Shown piece after piece: positions 8,530 through 18,700 of a stretch of DNA of 64,000 bases. Positions within the stretch are counted from its first letter, which is position 1; each line of letters starts with the position of its first letter. The notes under the pieces are model-generated. The model made no database searches and was not told the origin of the DNA. It worked only from the letters and a program-made list of their open reading frames with translations. Source of the DNA: JAOUEA01 sp963810945 (lineage in GTDB: Bacteria; Actinomycetota; UBA4738; HRBIN12); the NCBI GenBank assembly GCA_963810945.1, contig CAWEPI010000014.1, positions 283,102-347,101 of the forward strand. Direction: 5' to 3'. Position numbers and translations under genes: made by a program.

Positions 8530-9183
8530 GTGTCAGGGGATGAGGACAACTCCAAGGGCCACGACGACGGTCCCCGGTCATTCTGGGTCACAGCGCCCGG
8601 GCTGATCACGGCCATCGGCGGCCTCCTCACCGCCGTCGCCGTTCTCATCGGGTCGCTGAGTGCCGCCGGAGTGATCGGCGGCAACGGCCGTTCGTCGTCG
8701 CCATCGACGGCCGCATCGTCGGGGGCGGCCGAAGGCTCGCTGAACGACGCCGTGCTGCACGGGGACTGGCTCGTCGACCTCACGGTGCGGCGGGTGGATG
8801 GACTCGCAGCGATCGGTAACAACACGCTGTGGAAGCTGGAGCCGACACGAGGAGCGAGTCGGCAAGAGCACTGGACGCTGGAATCGACGTGTCCCGCCTC
8901 ACCCTGTGAGACGAGATGGGACAGCGTGGAGACGCCGGATCGCTTCGCGACGCTGCAGTTCGACAACGGCACGTACACGGCCGCCGATGACGGAACCGCG
9001 CGATGTTCGGGGATCACCGTGCCCGTTCATCGCACCTTGGTGCTGAACGTCACCGAAGCTGCCGACCTCGATGGAGTCTGGAGCGCCACCTCAGTGGCAG
9101 GGCAGATCGAGACTTCGTGGACCTGTGAAGGAACGGTCGTGCGCGGTGTCCTCGACGTGGATGGGACCCGTAGTTCTCCCTGA
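8530..9183 (+). CDS. Single-pass membrane protein with exported domain, unknown
   Basis: 217 residues starting at GTG 8530. The N-terminus is hydrophilic (SGDEDNSKGHDDGPRSF). One membrane helix lies at about 22-48 (PGLITAIGGLLTAVAVLIGSL), followed by a Ser-rich linker and an exported domain with four Cys (STCPASPCETRW; ARCSGITV) that could form two disulphides. The pattern of an anchored beta-rich module is common in actinobacterial hypothetical proteins. A GTG start with a weak ribosome site makes the first residues uncertain. Confidence 0.6.
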   Translation: MSGDEDNSKGHDDGPRSFWVTAPGLITAIGGLLTAVAVLIGSLSAAGVIGGNGRSSSPSTAASSGAAEGSLNDAVLHGDWLVDLTVRRVDGLAAIGNNTLWKLEPTRGASRQEHWTLESTCPASPCETRWDSVETPDRFATLQFDNGTYTAADDGTARCSGITVPVHRTLVLNVTEAADLDGVWSATSVAGQIETSWTCEGTVVRGVLDVDGTRSSP

Positions 9184-9224
9184 TGCAGGCGTGGATCGGC
9201 ACGCGCGTGTGTCGGTCGTGGCGT

Positions 9225-9989
9225 TCAATCGGCAACACCCCCGCCATCGACGGGCACAGCCGTCCCCGTGACATACGAGGAATCGTCGCTCGCGAGGAAG
9301 AGCACGGCGCGCGCGATCTCCTCGGGTGTGGCCATGCGCTCGATCGCGCGACCGGCCACCGCGCTGCGCACGTAGGCATCCCACTCCATGCCCTGCTGCC
9401 GGGCGTCTTCGCGTTCCATGGGCGTATCGGTGTCGCCGGGGCACACCGCGTTCACACGGATGCCCTGCGGTCCGTGATCGATCGCCATCGCCTTGGTCAT
9501 CACGACCATGCCGCCCTTCGCCGCACAGTAGGCGACAGCGCGGGCGCCGCCGACGAGCCCCCATCCCGACGCGCAGTGGATGATCGAGCCCGAACCCTGA
9601 TCGACCATGTGCGGCAGCGCGTACTTCGACATCAAGAACGCCCCCTTCAGGCTCGTGTCGACCTGCGCGTCCCACTCGTCCTCGGAGCAGCCGAGCGTGT
9701 CGTTCGCGACGTAGACGCCCGCGTTGTTGAAGAGGACGTCGATGCGACCGAATGCCTCCATCGTGCGCGCGACCGAGCGTCGGCAGTCATCGGCTGACCG
9801 AACGTCCCCAGGCACGAAGATCGCCTCACCGCCCGAAGATGCGACCCGTTGGACGACTGCGTCGCCCCGTTCCTGGCTGCGACCGGTGAGCGCAACCCTC
9901 GCACCTTCAGCGGCGAACAGCATGGCGGTCGCCTCGCCGATCCCAGAGGTGCCGCCCGTGATCAGGGCAACCTTGCCGTCCAGTCGCAT
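9225..9989 (-). CDS. SDR-family oxidoreductase (3-oxoacyl-ACP reductase-like)
   Basis: A 254-residue classical short-chain dehydrogenase. The cofactor motif TGGTSGIG is at about 11-18, NNAG at about 88-91, catalytic Ser in HCASGWG, and the Tyr-x3-Lys pair in YCAAKGG. The C-terminus AVPVDGGGVAD is typical. An Arg after strand 2 (TGRSQ) suggests NADP. The ATG at 9989 follows GGGAGG and matches the standard SDR N-terminus (MRLDGKVALITGG). The substrate cannot be deduced; no pathway neighbours are present. Confidence 0.85.
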   Translation of the reverse strand: MRLDGKVALITGGTSGIGEATAMLFAAEGARVALTGRSQERGDAVVQRVASSGGEAIFVPGDVRSADDCRRSVARTMEAFGRIDVLFNNAGVYVANDTLGCSEDEWDAQVDTSLKGAFLMSKYALPHMVDQGSGSIIHCASGWGLVGGARAVAYCAAKGGMVVMTKAMAIDHGPQGIRVNAVCPGDTDTPMEREDARQQGMEWDAYVRSAVAGRAIERMATPEEIARAVLFLASDDSSYVTGTAVPVDGGGVAD

Positions 9990-10106
9990 CGTTCGACCTC
10001 CCGTCGCTCGCCTGTGCGCGACGATACGGCAGGGAACATGATGCGATCGCATGTCTGCATCCCTGACCGCCGGCGCCGTGCTGGATGCCCTAGCGGACTC
10101 AGGCCG

Positions 10107-10125
10107 TTCTCCCCTTCGGGGGGAA
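10107..10125 (+). other. GC hairpin upstream of the multicopper oxidase gene
   Basis: An eight-pair stem, TTCTCCCC against GGGGGGAA with a TTC loop and one G-T pair, lies about 90 bp before the oxidase gene. No T-run follows, so it is not a standard terminator on the plus strand. It could be an mRNA structure in the oxidase leader or a bidirectional stop signal. Confidence 0.3.
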
Positions 10126-10213
10126 GGCGAAGCCGCCTACGAATAGCGACAAGGTTGACGGGACGGTGCGCCGCCCGTGATGGGCGCCACGAGACCGTCA
10201 GAAGGGGGCCACG

Positions 10214-12352
10214 ATGATCACCCGACGCCGTTTCCTCACAGGTGGCGCACTCGCGGGAGCCGGCGTGATCGCCCTGCCGCGCTTCGCCTGGTCCGAGCTG
10301 GTGCCTGCAGCGCGACAGATCCCGATGGCCGGCCGATCGATCCGGCAATTCGTCGACGCGCTCCCGGCTCTCGACGTCGTCGTCGCCGGGACGAGCCGGA
10401 TCGACCTCAAGATGACCGAGTTCCGAGCACAGGTCTTGCCGACGGGCTTCCCGAAGACGTGGGTCTGGGGATACCTCCAGAGAGGTCAGCGGACGAGGGC
10501 GTCCTACCTGGGTCCCGTGATCGTCGCCCGGCGGGGAACGCCGACGGAGATCAAGTGGATCAACGACCTGGGGTCTTCAGGAAGCACCCACGTACGCGCC
10601 TGGGCAGATGCGACCGACCAGACCGTGCATTGGGCGGATCCGCTGAACGACGAGGCGAACGCCTGCGCCGAGAGCGTTGAGCCCGCCCAGCCGCCCACCG
10701 GATCCTGCGCCGAGCACTACCACGGTCCCGTCGTGGCCACCACGCACCTCCACGGGGGTGAGGTGCCTCCGCTCATCGACGGAGGACCCGATTCTTGGTT
10801 CTCGAGCGACGGGACCTATACAGGTCACGCCTACTACAGCAGGGACGGTCACTCTCCCAAGAACCATGCCGTGTATCGGTACCCGAACACGCAGGAGGCG
10901 GCCCCGATCTGGTTCCACGACCACGCCCTCGGCCTGACCCGCCTCAACGTCTACGCCGGACTCGCGGGCGCTTACCTCATCACCGATCCGGCGGACCCGC
11001 CGCCCGCGGACCTTCCGGCACCGATCCCACTCGTCGTCCAGGACCGGATGTTCGACACGAACGGGCAGCTGTACTTCCCGGCGGGGATCCCGTTCATCCC
11101 CAATCCCGAGCACCCCTTCTGGGTCCCCGAGTTCCTAGGCGACACGATCGCGGTCAACGGGAAGGTTTGGCCCTACCTCGAGGTCGAACCGAAGCGCTAC
11201 CGGTTCCTGTTCTTGAACGGCTCGAACGCCCGTGGTTACGAGATGTCCTTCGTCGATCGGGGATCGAAGATCGCTGGACCGGCGATGTGGCAGATCGGGA
11301 CCGACGGAGGCTATCTCGACACACCGGTCAAGATCGATCCCGACGCGCCGAAGGGCCGACTCCAGCGATTGCTCATCATGCCGGGCGAGCGCGCCGACGT
11401 GATCGTCGATTTCCGCGGTGTCGAACCGGGGACCCGACTGCTCCTTCGGAACGACGCGAGGGCCCCCTATCCGGGCGGGGAGGCGCCGAACGGCCGCACG
11501 ACCGGGCGGATCATGGAGTTCCGGGTCGTGCCCCTGACGGGCCGGGACACGAGCTATGACCCGGCGAGCGGGCGCCCCCTTCGCAGGCCGATGGTGAGAC
11601 TGGTCGACCCTGTCGCAGGGACGAAGGCCAGCGACGTGACGGTTCGGAAGACCCGCCAACTGACGCTGAACGAGGTCATCAACGAGCCCTCGATCGTCGA
11701 TGGCGTCGAGTACGAGGGCGGGCCGCTCGAGATCTTGGTGAACAACACCGAATTGCCCGGCACGCCACGGGCCGACTTCACGGCGATCTCCGTCGGCGGG
11801 GTCACGACCTACTACTCGGAGCTGCCGCACGAGGGCGACACCGAGATCTGGGAGATCGTCAACCTGACGGCGGACGCACACCCGATGCACCTGCACCTGG
11901 TTCAGTTCCAGCTCATGAACCGGGAGGCCTTCGACGTGGACAGGTACGCGGCGGTCTACGAGCACGCGTTCCCGGGTGGCGTGTATCAGCCGGGGTTCGG
12001 CCCGCCGCTCAACTATCGCAACGGCAATCCGAGAGCCCTCGGGGGCAACCCCGACGTCGGGCCGTTCCTCAGGCGCTCTCCCGTGCCTCCGGCGGCGAAC
12101 GAGGCCGGTTGGAAGGACACCGTCATGATGCCTCCCGGCCATGTCACGCGGATCGTCGTGCGCTGGGCGCCGACCGATCTGCCGGCGAACACCCGCCCCC
12201 CGAAGGCGTCATACCCGTTCGACCCGGACGGTGGCCACGGATACGTCTGGCACTGCCACATCATCGACCACGAGGACAACGAGATGATGCGCCCGACGAG
12301 CGTGAAGGCGAACGCCGCGACACGAACCTACCTCAAGGGGGAGGACTACTAA
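10214..12352 (+). CDS. Tat-exported multicopper oxidase (CotA/bilirubin-oxidase type)
   Basis: A 712-residue enzyme with a twin-arginine signal (TRRRFLTGGALAGAG) at the start. All four copper-binding segments are visible: THLHGG at about 177-182, WFHDHALG at about 236-243, HPMHLHLVQF near 555, and HCHIIDHEDNEMM near the C-terminus. The last carries the type 1 Cys, two His and the axial Met. It should be exported folded and couple one-electron oxidation of metals, phenols or bilirubin-like compounds to reduction of O2. It is longer than CotA (about 513), with insertions between the first two copper segments. The start ATG at 10214 follows GAAGGGGG. Confidence 0.88.
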   Translation: MITRRRFLTGGALAGAGVIALPRFAWSELVPAARQIPMAGRSIRQFVDALPALDVVVAGTSRIDLKMTEFRAQVLPTGFPKTWVWGYLQRGQRTRASYLGPVIVARRGTPTEIKWINDLGSSGSTHVRAWADATDQTVHWADPLNDEANACAESVEPAQPPTGSCAEHYHGPVVATTHLHGGEVPPLIDGGPDSWFSSDGTYTGHAYYSRDGHSPKNHAVYRYPNTQEAAPIWFHDHALGLTRLNVYAGLAGAYLITDPADPPPADLPAPIPLVVQDRMFDTNGQLYFPAGIPFIPNPEHPFWVPEFLGDTIAVNGKVWPYLEVEPKRYRFLFLNGSNARGYEMSFVDRGSKIAGPAMWQIGTDGGYLDTPVKIDPDAPKGRLQRLLIMPGERADVIVDFRGVEPGTRLLLRNDARAPYPGGEAPNGRTTGRIMEFRVVPLTGRDTSYDPASGRPLRRPMVRLVDPVAGTKASDVTVRKTRQLTLNEVINEPSIVDGVEYEGGPLEILVNNTELPGTPRADFTAISVGGVTTYYSELPHEGDTEIWEIVNLTADAHPMHLHLVQFQLMNREAFDVDRYAAVYEHAFPGGVYQPGFGPPLNYRNGNPRALGGNPDVGPFLRRSPVPPAANEAGWKDTVMMPPGHVTRIVVRWAPTDLPANTRPPKASYPFDPDGGHGYVWHCHIIDHEDNEMMRPTSVKANAATRTYLKGEDY

Positions 12353-12377
12353 CGGCGGCCGTCGCCGCGGCGCACGT

Positions 12378-12554
12378 CTAGTCGGAGGGTGGACCCCCGG
12401 GCCGACCCGCTCCGTCGAAGCCCGAACGCGAGACGAGCGCCGCGCCCACCACGCCGGCGTGGGGCCCGATCGCGGACGGCAGGATCGGGACGGCCCGCGC
12501 CGCGTCGGCCCAGATGGCGGCGCTCGTCGCCGAGTGAACACGGGTCGACGCCAT
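12378..12554 (-). pseudogene. Remnant of a ROK-family sugar kinase C-terminus
   Basis: A 58-codon frame contains AVPILPSAIGPHAGVVGAAL, which resembles the last strand-helix of ROK kinases (usually LGNDAGVIGAALLA). The rest of the gene, with ATP and sugar sites, is absent: sequence upstream on the same strand runs into the end of the cyclase gene. I read it as the 3' relic of a deleted kinase gene. The match is short, so a chance resemblance is possible. Confidence 0.4.
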
Positions 12555-12607
12555 GGGTCCGACGGTATCGGACGAGTTACAGACCAGTCAACGACCAACC
12601 GACGGTT

Positions 12608-15600
12608 CTAGGACATCAGGGCAACGACGTCGGGGCGCGTCAGCAGCGTCGCTCTGTGCGCGTCCGTGAGCCCGCTCGCGAACTCCTCGATGCTCCGGAC
12701 CGCCGCGGCGCGCGCGTTGACGGCAGCCTCCTCGTGACCGAGCGCCGCCTCCGCCTCGGCCATCGCCGACAACGCGGGCCAGCGCGAGGGCAGATGACCG
12801 AGCCGCTCGGCCTCGACGACGGCTCGGGTGAGCACGTCGACGGCGTCTCCCGGTCGTCCGGTCGCGACGAGCGCGCGGGCGAGGGGGACCCGGGCGAGGC
12901 AGTCGTACTTGCGGCGACCGAACCGTTCCGCTTCGACCAAGGCGTCCTGCGCGAAGGAGATCGCGTCGTCGTACCGTCCGGCAAGGCAGGCCGCTTCGGC
13001 GCGCGCGACGATCAGACGGATCGACCAGAGGAACTGGTGGAAGCCCTTCGCACCCTCGAGCGCAACGGCGAGATCGGGGATCGTTCCCTCGGCCGCGCCG
13101 ACGTCCTCGCCCATGAGGTCGGCGTAGAGGAGGTCGAGCCGGGCGCTGATCGCTGCGGGTGGGAATCCGGAGTCCTTCGCGAGCTCGAGCCCCTCCTCGC
13201 TCTGCGCCCGGGCGGCCGCCAGGTCACCGATCTCGCGGAGGGCGCCCGCTCGCATGTTCATCGCGCGGGCCGTGAACCGGAACGACCGTTCCTCCCACTC
13301 ACGACCGAGCTGGATCGCTCGGTCGAGCCACGCGATGCCCTCTTCGTGTCGCGAGAGGCCGACGAGCGCTAACCCCGCGTTGCAGGCGCTCGTGACCGCC
13401 GCCTCGAGGTTCGACGCCTCGGTCCCCGATCGGTGGGCCTCGGTCGCCATCGACGAAGCACGTCTCGAAGTCGCCGGTCCAGTACGACATCAGCGACCGC
13501 GTCGCCAGGAACCTCGCGTACGAGGCGTCGCGTCGTTCCGCCGCCCAGATGTCGTCGACCCGCTCCCACGTCGCGAACGCTGCCGGGAGGTCTCCCCGCA
13601 TGCCCTCGGCCTCGGATCGCGCGGCGAGCGCGCGTCCCTGGAGCTCCCGGTCGTCGAATCGCTCCGCGATGTCCGCCGCGGCCGTGCTGTGCGCGACCAC
13701 ACCGGCGGCGTCGGCGACCCAGAAGGCGGCCCTCGAGCGGGCGAGGTGCGCGAGGGCGAGATCCCGACCCTCCGCCTCTCTCGATCAGCCAGTCCAGGTC
13801 CTCCAACGAGTCGGTGAACCGCGCCGCGTCGATCAGCGTCGAGGCCCGAGCGAGCCGGGCGCCGATCAGGAGATCGCGATCGGCGATGCGTTCGGCGATC
13901 TCGATCGCCTCGCCGAGCAGGACGATCGCCTGTTGTTTGGCCCAGGCTCGCGACGCGACGTCGGCCGCCATCATCAGATACATCGCCGTCTTCGCGTCGT
14001 CACCGGCTTCGCGATAGTGGTGTGCCAGGATCGACGCGGAATCCCGGACGCGGTCACCCGCCTCGCGCTCGATGAACGCTGCGACCGCCCGGTGACGCTC
14101 GCGTCGCGCGGCTCGTGGCAGCGTCCCGTACGCAACCTCGCGCGTGAGCACATGCTTGAAGATGAACTCGCGATCGGCCGGAACGCCCGACGTCGGTTGC
14201 CGCCGGATGAAGTCTCGCCGCTCCAGATCGTCCAGGGTCGCGTCCAGATCGGCGTCATCGCCCTGGAGCGCCGCGAGCGGACCCCGCCAGAAGATGCGCC
14301 CGATCACCGCGGCGTCCTGGAGCACTTGCCGGTGCTGACGCGGGAGCGCGTCCAAGCGAGCGGCGATGATCGCCTGCACCGTCGTGGGCAGCCCGGCGAC
14401 GAAGTCGGCCGTGCGCTCGGTGACGGACGCCGCCAGCTCCTCGAGGAACAGCGGGTTGCCGCCGCTCGCGTGGACGAGACGGTCCGCGTACCCCGCGGCC
14501 TCCTCCGACCCCGCGAGCAGCGCGCCGACGAGCTCGTGTGCGTCCTCGTCATCGAGCGGCTCCAGGTGGACCGCCGTGTACCGCGCGAGCCCGCCGCCCC
14601 ACGTCGCTTGCGTGTCGAGGAGATCCGGCCGCGCCAGCGTGATCAGGAACATCGGTACGTCGGTCAGGCGTGAGGCGAGCGATCCGAGGAGCTCCAGGAG
14701 CGCCGGCTCGGCCCAGTGGATGTCCTCGAAGACCAAGGTCGTCGGGTGCGCTCGGGCCACGGCCTCGACGAACCGGCGCGCGGAGAAGAACAGGAGCTGC
14801 TTGTCGGGCGCGCCCTCGTCCGACAGTCCGAGGAGGATCGCGAGATGTGCGGCCACCTCGTCCGCGTCCATGTCGGGCAGCAGGGCGGCGGCGCGCTCGC
14901 GGAGCTTGGCGCGTGCGACGTTCGTCGGATCGGTCTCGAAGATCCCCGCGATCTGGGACACCTGTTGACCGAACGCGCCGTAGCCGGTCGTCTCGCCGTA
15001 CGGGCGGCATCGGCCCTTGATGAATACGCCCTCCCGCTCGAGACGCGGCTGCAGCTCGCGCACGAGGCGGCTCTTGCCGATCCCCGGTGGGCCGAAGACC
15101 GTGACGAGGTGCGTGCGCCGATCCGCGCGCACCTTGTCCCACACGGCGCCGAGGAGCTCGAGCTCGCGGCCCGCGGCCGATCAAGCGGCGCGAGCGGCGC
15201 GCGCTCGTGCTCCGGACGCACGCCGAGGACGCACCAGATCGGGATCGGGACGGCCTTCCCCCTGACGCTCACGGGGTCCAACGGCTCCCACTCGAAGGAC
15301 TGCATCGCCGACCGGTAGGTTCGTTCACCGACGACGACGCCCCCGACGGGCGCCTCGTGCTGGAGTCGCGAGGCGGTGTTCATCACATCGCCGGTTGCGA
15401 TCGTCTCGCCGCTCTCGGCGTTCGCGTTGAGATCGACGACCGCCTCGCCCGTGTCGACCGCGATCCGGACCGAGAGCTCGAGCGTCGGATCCTCCTCGTT
15501 CAACCCGTCGATCGCGCGCGCGATCCGCCACGCCGCCTCCACGGCCCGCGCCGCGTCGTCCTCGCGCGAGGTCGGTGCGCCGAACAGGCCGACGACGGCG

Positions 15601-15962
15601 TCGCCGATGAACTTCTCGACGATGCCGCCGAGCGACTCGATCTCCTCACGGGCGCGAGCGAAGTACGGGTGGAGGCGTGCCTTGACGTCTTCGGGATCGG
15701 CGCCGTCCGATGCCGCTGTGAACCCTGCGAGATCGGCGAACAGGACCGAGACGACCTTCCGCTCTTCGATGACGTCGGACGGCATCGGGGGCGATGCCGC
15801 CTCGAGCGGGGAGCCACACGCGCCGCAGAAGCGGGCGTCCGGCGCGTTCACCGTTCCGCAGGTGTCGCACGCGTGCGCGAGGGATGCGCCGCAGGTGGTG
15901 CAGAACCGCTGGTCGGCATCGTTCGTCGCCGAGCACGCCGGGCAGGTCAGCGGTCCAGTCAC
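12608..15962 (-). CDS. Class III nucleotide cyclase - AAA ATPase - TPR sensor protein (frames broken)
   Basis: One gene of about 1,115 codons. It has two zinc ribbons (CPACSATND ... CTTCG, CDTCG ... CGACG), then a class III cyclase domain with VSVLFADLAGFT and GDAVVGLFG. A STAND/AAA ATPase follows (Walker A FGPPGIGKSR, Walker B TLVFEDIHWA), then a long helical TPR-like tail. Family members join a cyclase to an ATP-driven sensor. The frame shifts near 15,175, 13,780 and 13,450. At the first site the expected LIGRGRELELL reappears if one G is removed, so sequence error is likely. The GTG at 15962 may be leaderless (TACACT just upstream). It is divergent from another cyclase gene. Confidence 0.8.
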
Positions 15963-16081
15963 GGTGGGCCGAGTGTAGTCGGGGTGCCCCGGCCGCCGGA
16001 AGGGGCGGCGGCTCGAACGACGGGCGCGGTTGCGTGGGGTCGTATTCCGTTCGGACGGACGCATCATCTAAGGTCCACGTC

Positions 16082-17306
16082 ATGACGTTGGACACGTGGA
16101 TCGGCCGAGATGAGCTCGCCTTGCGCGCCAACGTCACTGCGGAGCGTGTTGACGAGCTGGCGGGATTAGGTCTGCTCGAGTCCGAGGATGGTCGGTACGT
16201 GGAGGCCGATGTGGGCCGCATCGCCGTCGTCGAGACGCTCGTGGGCGCGGGCGTCCCTCTCGCGGATCTCGTCGAGACGGCCGCCGCCGGCGTCGTGTCG
16301 CTCGCGTGGTTCGAAGGTGTGCTGCCCCCGTCCCCCGCACTCGGGGACGAGACCTATCGCCAGGTGCTCGAGCGACTCGGGCTGCCGGCGGCGCTCGTCA
16401 CCGACCTCTTCGAGATCTGGGGCGTCGCCCAACCGCCGCTCGACGACCGCATCCGGGAGGACGACGAGAGTCTGTTCCGCCGACTGGCGCTCGCCTACGA
16501 CACGCTCGGCCGCGACGACAAGCGGTTCCTCGAGGCGACCCGGTACTTCGGCGACAACGCGCGCCGAACCGCCGAGGCGCAGATCGGCTTCTACCGCCGA
16601 GGGATCCTGGATCCGCTCCTGGCTTCGGGGATGTCGCTGAAGGAGATCGTGGAGCGGATCAATCCGATCACGAGCGAGGTGATGCGTCCGGGTGTCCAGG
16701 AACTCCTGCTCTGGCTGAACCGCCGGCACATCGACGCCTTGAACATGCAGATGCTCGTGCAACTCGTGGAGTCGGCTTTGCTCGACGCGGGTGTCGAGAT
16801 CGCGCGCGAGCAGCCCTGTCCCGCGATCGCGTTCCTCGATCTGTCGGGGTTCACGCGCCTCACCGAGGACGCGGGCGACGAGGAGGCCGTCGCGCTCGCC
16901 TCGACGCTGTCGGACACCGTGCGGACGACGGCGCTGCAGTTCGGTGGCACCGCCGTCAAGATGCTGGGCGACGGCGTGATGTTCCATTTCTCGGATCCGA
17001 CGGACGCGGTGCGCTGCGCCCTGCACCTCGTGCCGGAGATGGCTCGACGCGAACTCCCGCCGGCTCGCGTGGGCGTGCACGTGGGGCCGGTCGTGTTCCG
17101 CGACGGCGACTACTTCGGACGCACGGTGAACCTGGCCGCCAGGATCACGGACTACGCGCGTCCGAGCGAGGTGCTCGTGTCGCAGTCCGTCGTCGAAGAC
17201 GGTGGGCGACGCGGACGGTGTGGCGTTCGTCGAGATCGGGCCGGTGACGCTCAGGGGCGTCTCGGAGCCCGTGGTCCTGCACGCAGCGCGCGACGCGGGT
17301 ACGTGA
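16082..17306 (+). CDS. Class III adenylate/guanylate cyclase with MerR-like N-terminus (one frame break)
   Basis: About 408 codons. The first 60 residues (RDELALRANVTAERVDELAGL ... GRYVEADVGRIAVV, shown in parts) look like a MerR-type winged helix-turn-helix. A helical middle part follows, then a cyclase domain with PAIAFLDLSGFTRL, a GGTAVKMLGDGVMF metal/catalytic loop and YFGRTVNLAARIT. A one-base shift near 17,205 separates the last 35 residues (GPVTLRGVSEPVVLH). The C-terminal stop at 17306 overlaps the next gene. It is divergent from the cyclase-ATPase gene, with 119 bp between the two starts. The product should make cAMP or cGMP. Confidence 0.82.
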
Positions 17307-17993
17307 TGCGAACCCGGAACGTCGTCATCCTGTCGGTCGCCGCGGCGACGGCCGCCGCCGCGATCGCGGCCCTGCGGCACGGTCGAGGGGCGATCGGGAA
17401 GCACGTGCCGGGCGGGATCCTGGTCGGCGATGCCGCCCTGTACGACGCCCTCAGCCACCGGCTGCTGCTCGGTTCCTTCTTCGATCGGATCGCCGACGAC
17501 GTGGCGGCCGTGACTCCCGATCGAGGGGACGTGCTGGAGGTAGGGTGCGGTCCGGGCCGGCTCTCGGTCGCCCTCTCCGCGCGCGGCCTCGAGATGACGG
17601 GTCTCGACCTGGACCCCACGATGATCGATCGAGCACGTGCGAACGCGGGCAAGGCGGATCTGCCCGCCGACTCGTTCCCACGTTCACGGTCGGCGACGTC
17701 GCCTCATTGCCGTTCCCCGATGCGACGTTCGACGCCGTCGTGAGCACCCTGTCGATGCACCACTGGGACGACCGCGAGGCCGGGCTCGTCCGAGATCGGC
17801 CGTGTCTCTGCGTCCCGGCGGACGCGCGCTCGTGTGGGACCTTCGTACGGGTGTGGTGCCGCTGCATCGGGACGTTCCCGACCCGCTGGGCTTCGAACCC
17901 CCGCCGTCACTCGAGCTCGCGGGAGCGACTCCCTGGCGCTGGCCACTGGGTCTCAAGCTGACGCAGCGGATCGAGTTGGCCCGGATCGGCTGA
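17306..17993 (+). CDS. Membrane-anchored class I methyltransferase (frames broken)
   Basis: About 229 codons. An N-terminal hydrophobic helix (VVILSVAAATAAAAIAAL) is followed by a methyltransferase domain with motif I LEVGCGPGRLSVAL, acidic strand-2 end GLDLDP, and a post-motif VGDVASLPFPDATFDAVVS. The frame shifts near 17,675 and again near 17,800; the C-terminal PDPLGFEPPPSLELAG is in a third frame. The start overlaps the cyclase stop (TGATG), so the two are translationally coupled. The acceptor is unknown; HHWDDRE is typical of UbiE-like enzymes. Confidence 0.7.
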
Positions 17994-18120
17994 GTGGTCC
18001 GGCTCGCACGACGCGCATCGCAACGGCGACGCCGCGGTCGAGGTTGACCGATTTGACAACTCCGATCCGCAGGTCGAGCATCGATGTTTCTTCGAGCGTC
18101 CGCGGAGGGAAGTGTTCGCG

Positions 18121-18681
18121 ATGCGGATCCGAGGAACCCTCACGGTCCTCCTGATGATGGTCGTCTCGTCGGCCGCGTGCGGCTCAACCGGCTCCACAAC
18201 CGGAGCCGCCTCCACGCCGGTCTCGGCTGCGCCTCCGACGTCCCCAAGTCCTACGCCTGCCGTGGTCTATACGCCGACGCCTTCGCAGAACCTCGACAAG
18301 CTCAAGCCGGGCGACCTGTTCTACGTCCCCTCACCCGACGGCAAGCAGGCGAGGTACACCTCCACGAAGGATGCGAAGGGGCTATCGCACCTCACCATCA
18401 ACATCATCGGGTTCCAGGGCCTGCCGGCGTTCGAACCCTCGATCATCACCGGGACTCCCGGCGAGCGCATCAAGATCACCGTCTACCAGACGGGCGATCG
18501 CTCCTCTCTCTACCACCACAACTTCTCGATCGATGAGCTGGGGATCGATGACGACATCTCGACCGGGCCCGGCCATACCGTTACCGAGACGGTGACGCTC
18601 CCCAAGAGCGGCGGGCTCGCCTTCTACTGCGCCTACCACGTGACGGCCGAACAACACGCAGGCGAGTTCGTCGTGGGATGA
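18121..18681 (+). CDS. Cupredoxin-like lipoprotein
   Basis: A 186-residue exported protein: signal peptide, lipobox SSAACG, a Thr/Ser/Pro linker, then a beta domain. The region from IITGTPGERIKITVYQ to AFYCAYHVTAEQHAGEFVV fits a cupredoxin: a His in LYHHNFSID, a Cys in FYCAYH and a His two residues on. The usual axial Met is not present; Gln or His of TAEQHAG is in its place. It probably carries copper outside the membrane. GTG 18112 is in frame but too close to the GGAGGG site; ATG 18121 is preferred. Confidence 0.7.
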   Translation: MRIRGTLTVLLMMVVSSAACGSTGSTTGAASTPVSAAPPTSPSPTPAVVYTPTPSQNLDKLKPGDLFYVPSPDGKQARYTSTKDAKGLSHLTINIIGFQGLPAFEPSIITGTPGERIKITVYQTGDRSSLYHHNFSIDELGIDDDISTGPGHTVTETVTLPKSGGLAFYCAYHVTAEQHAGEFVVG

Positions 18682-18700
18682 GTCGTGGACCCGGAGAACG

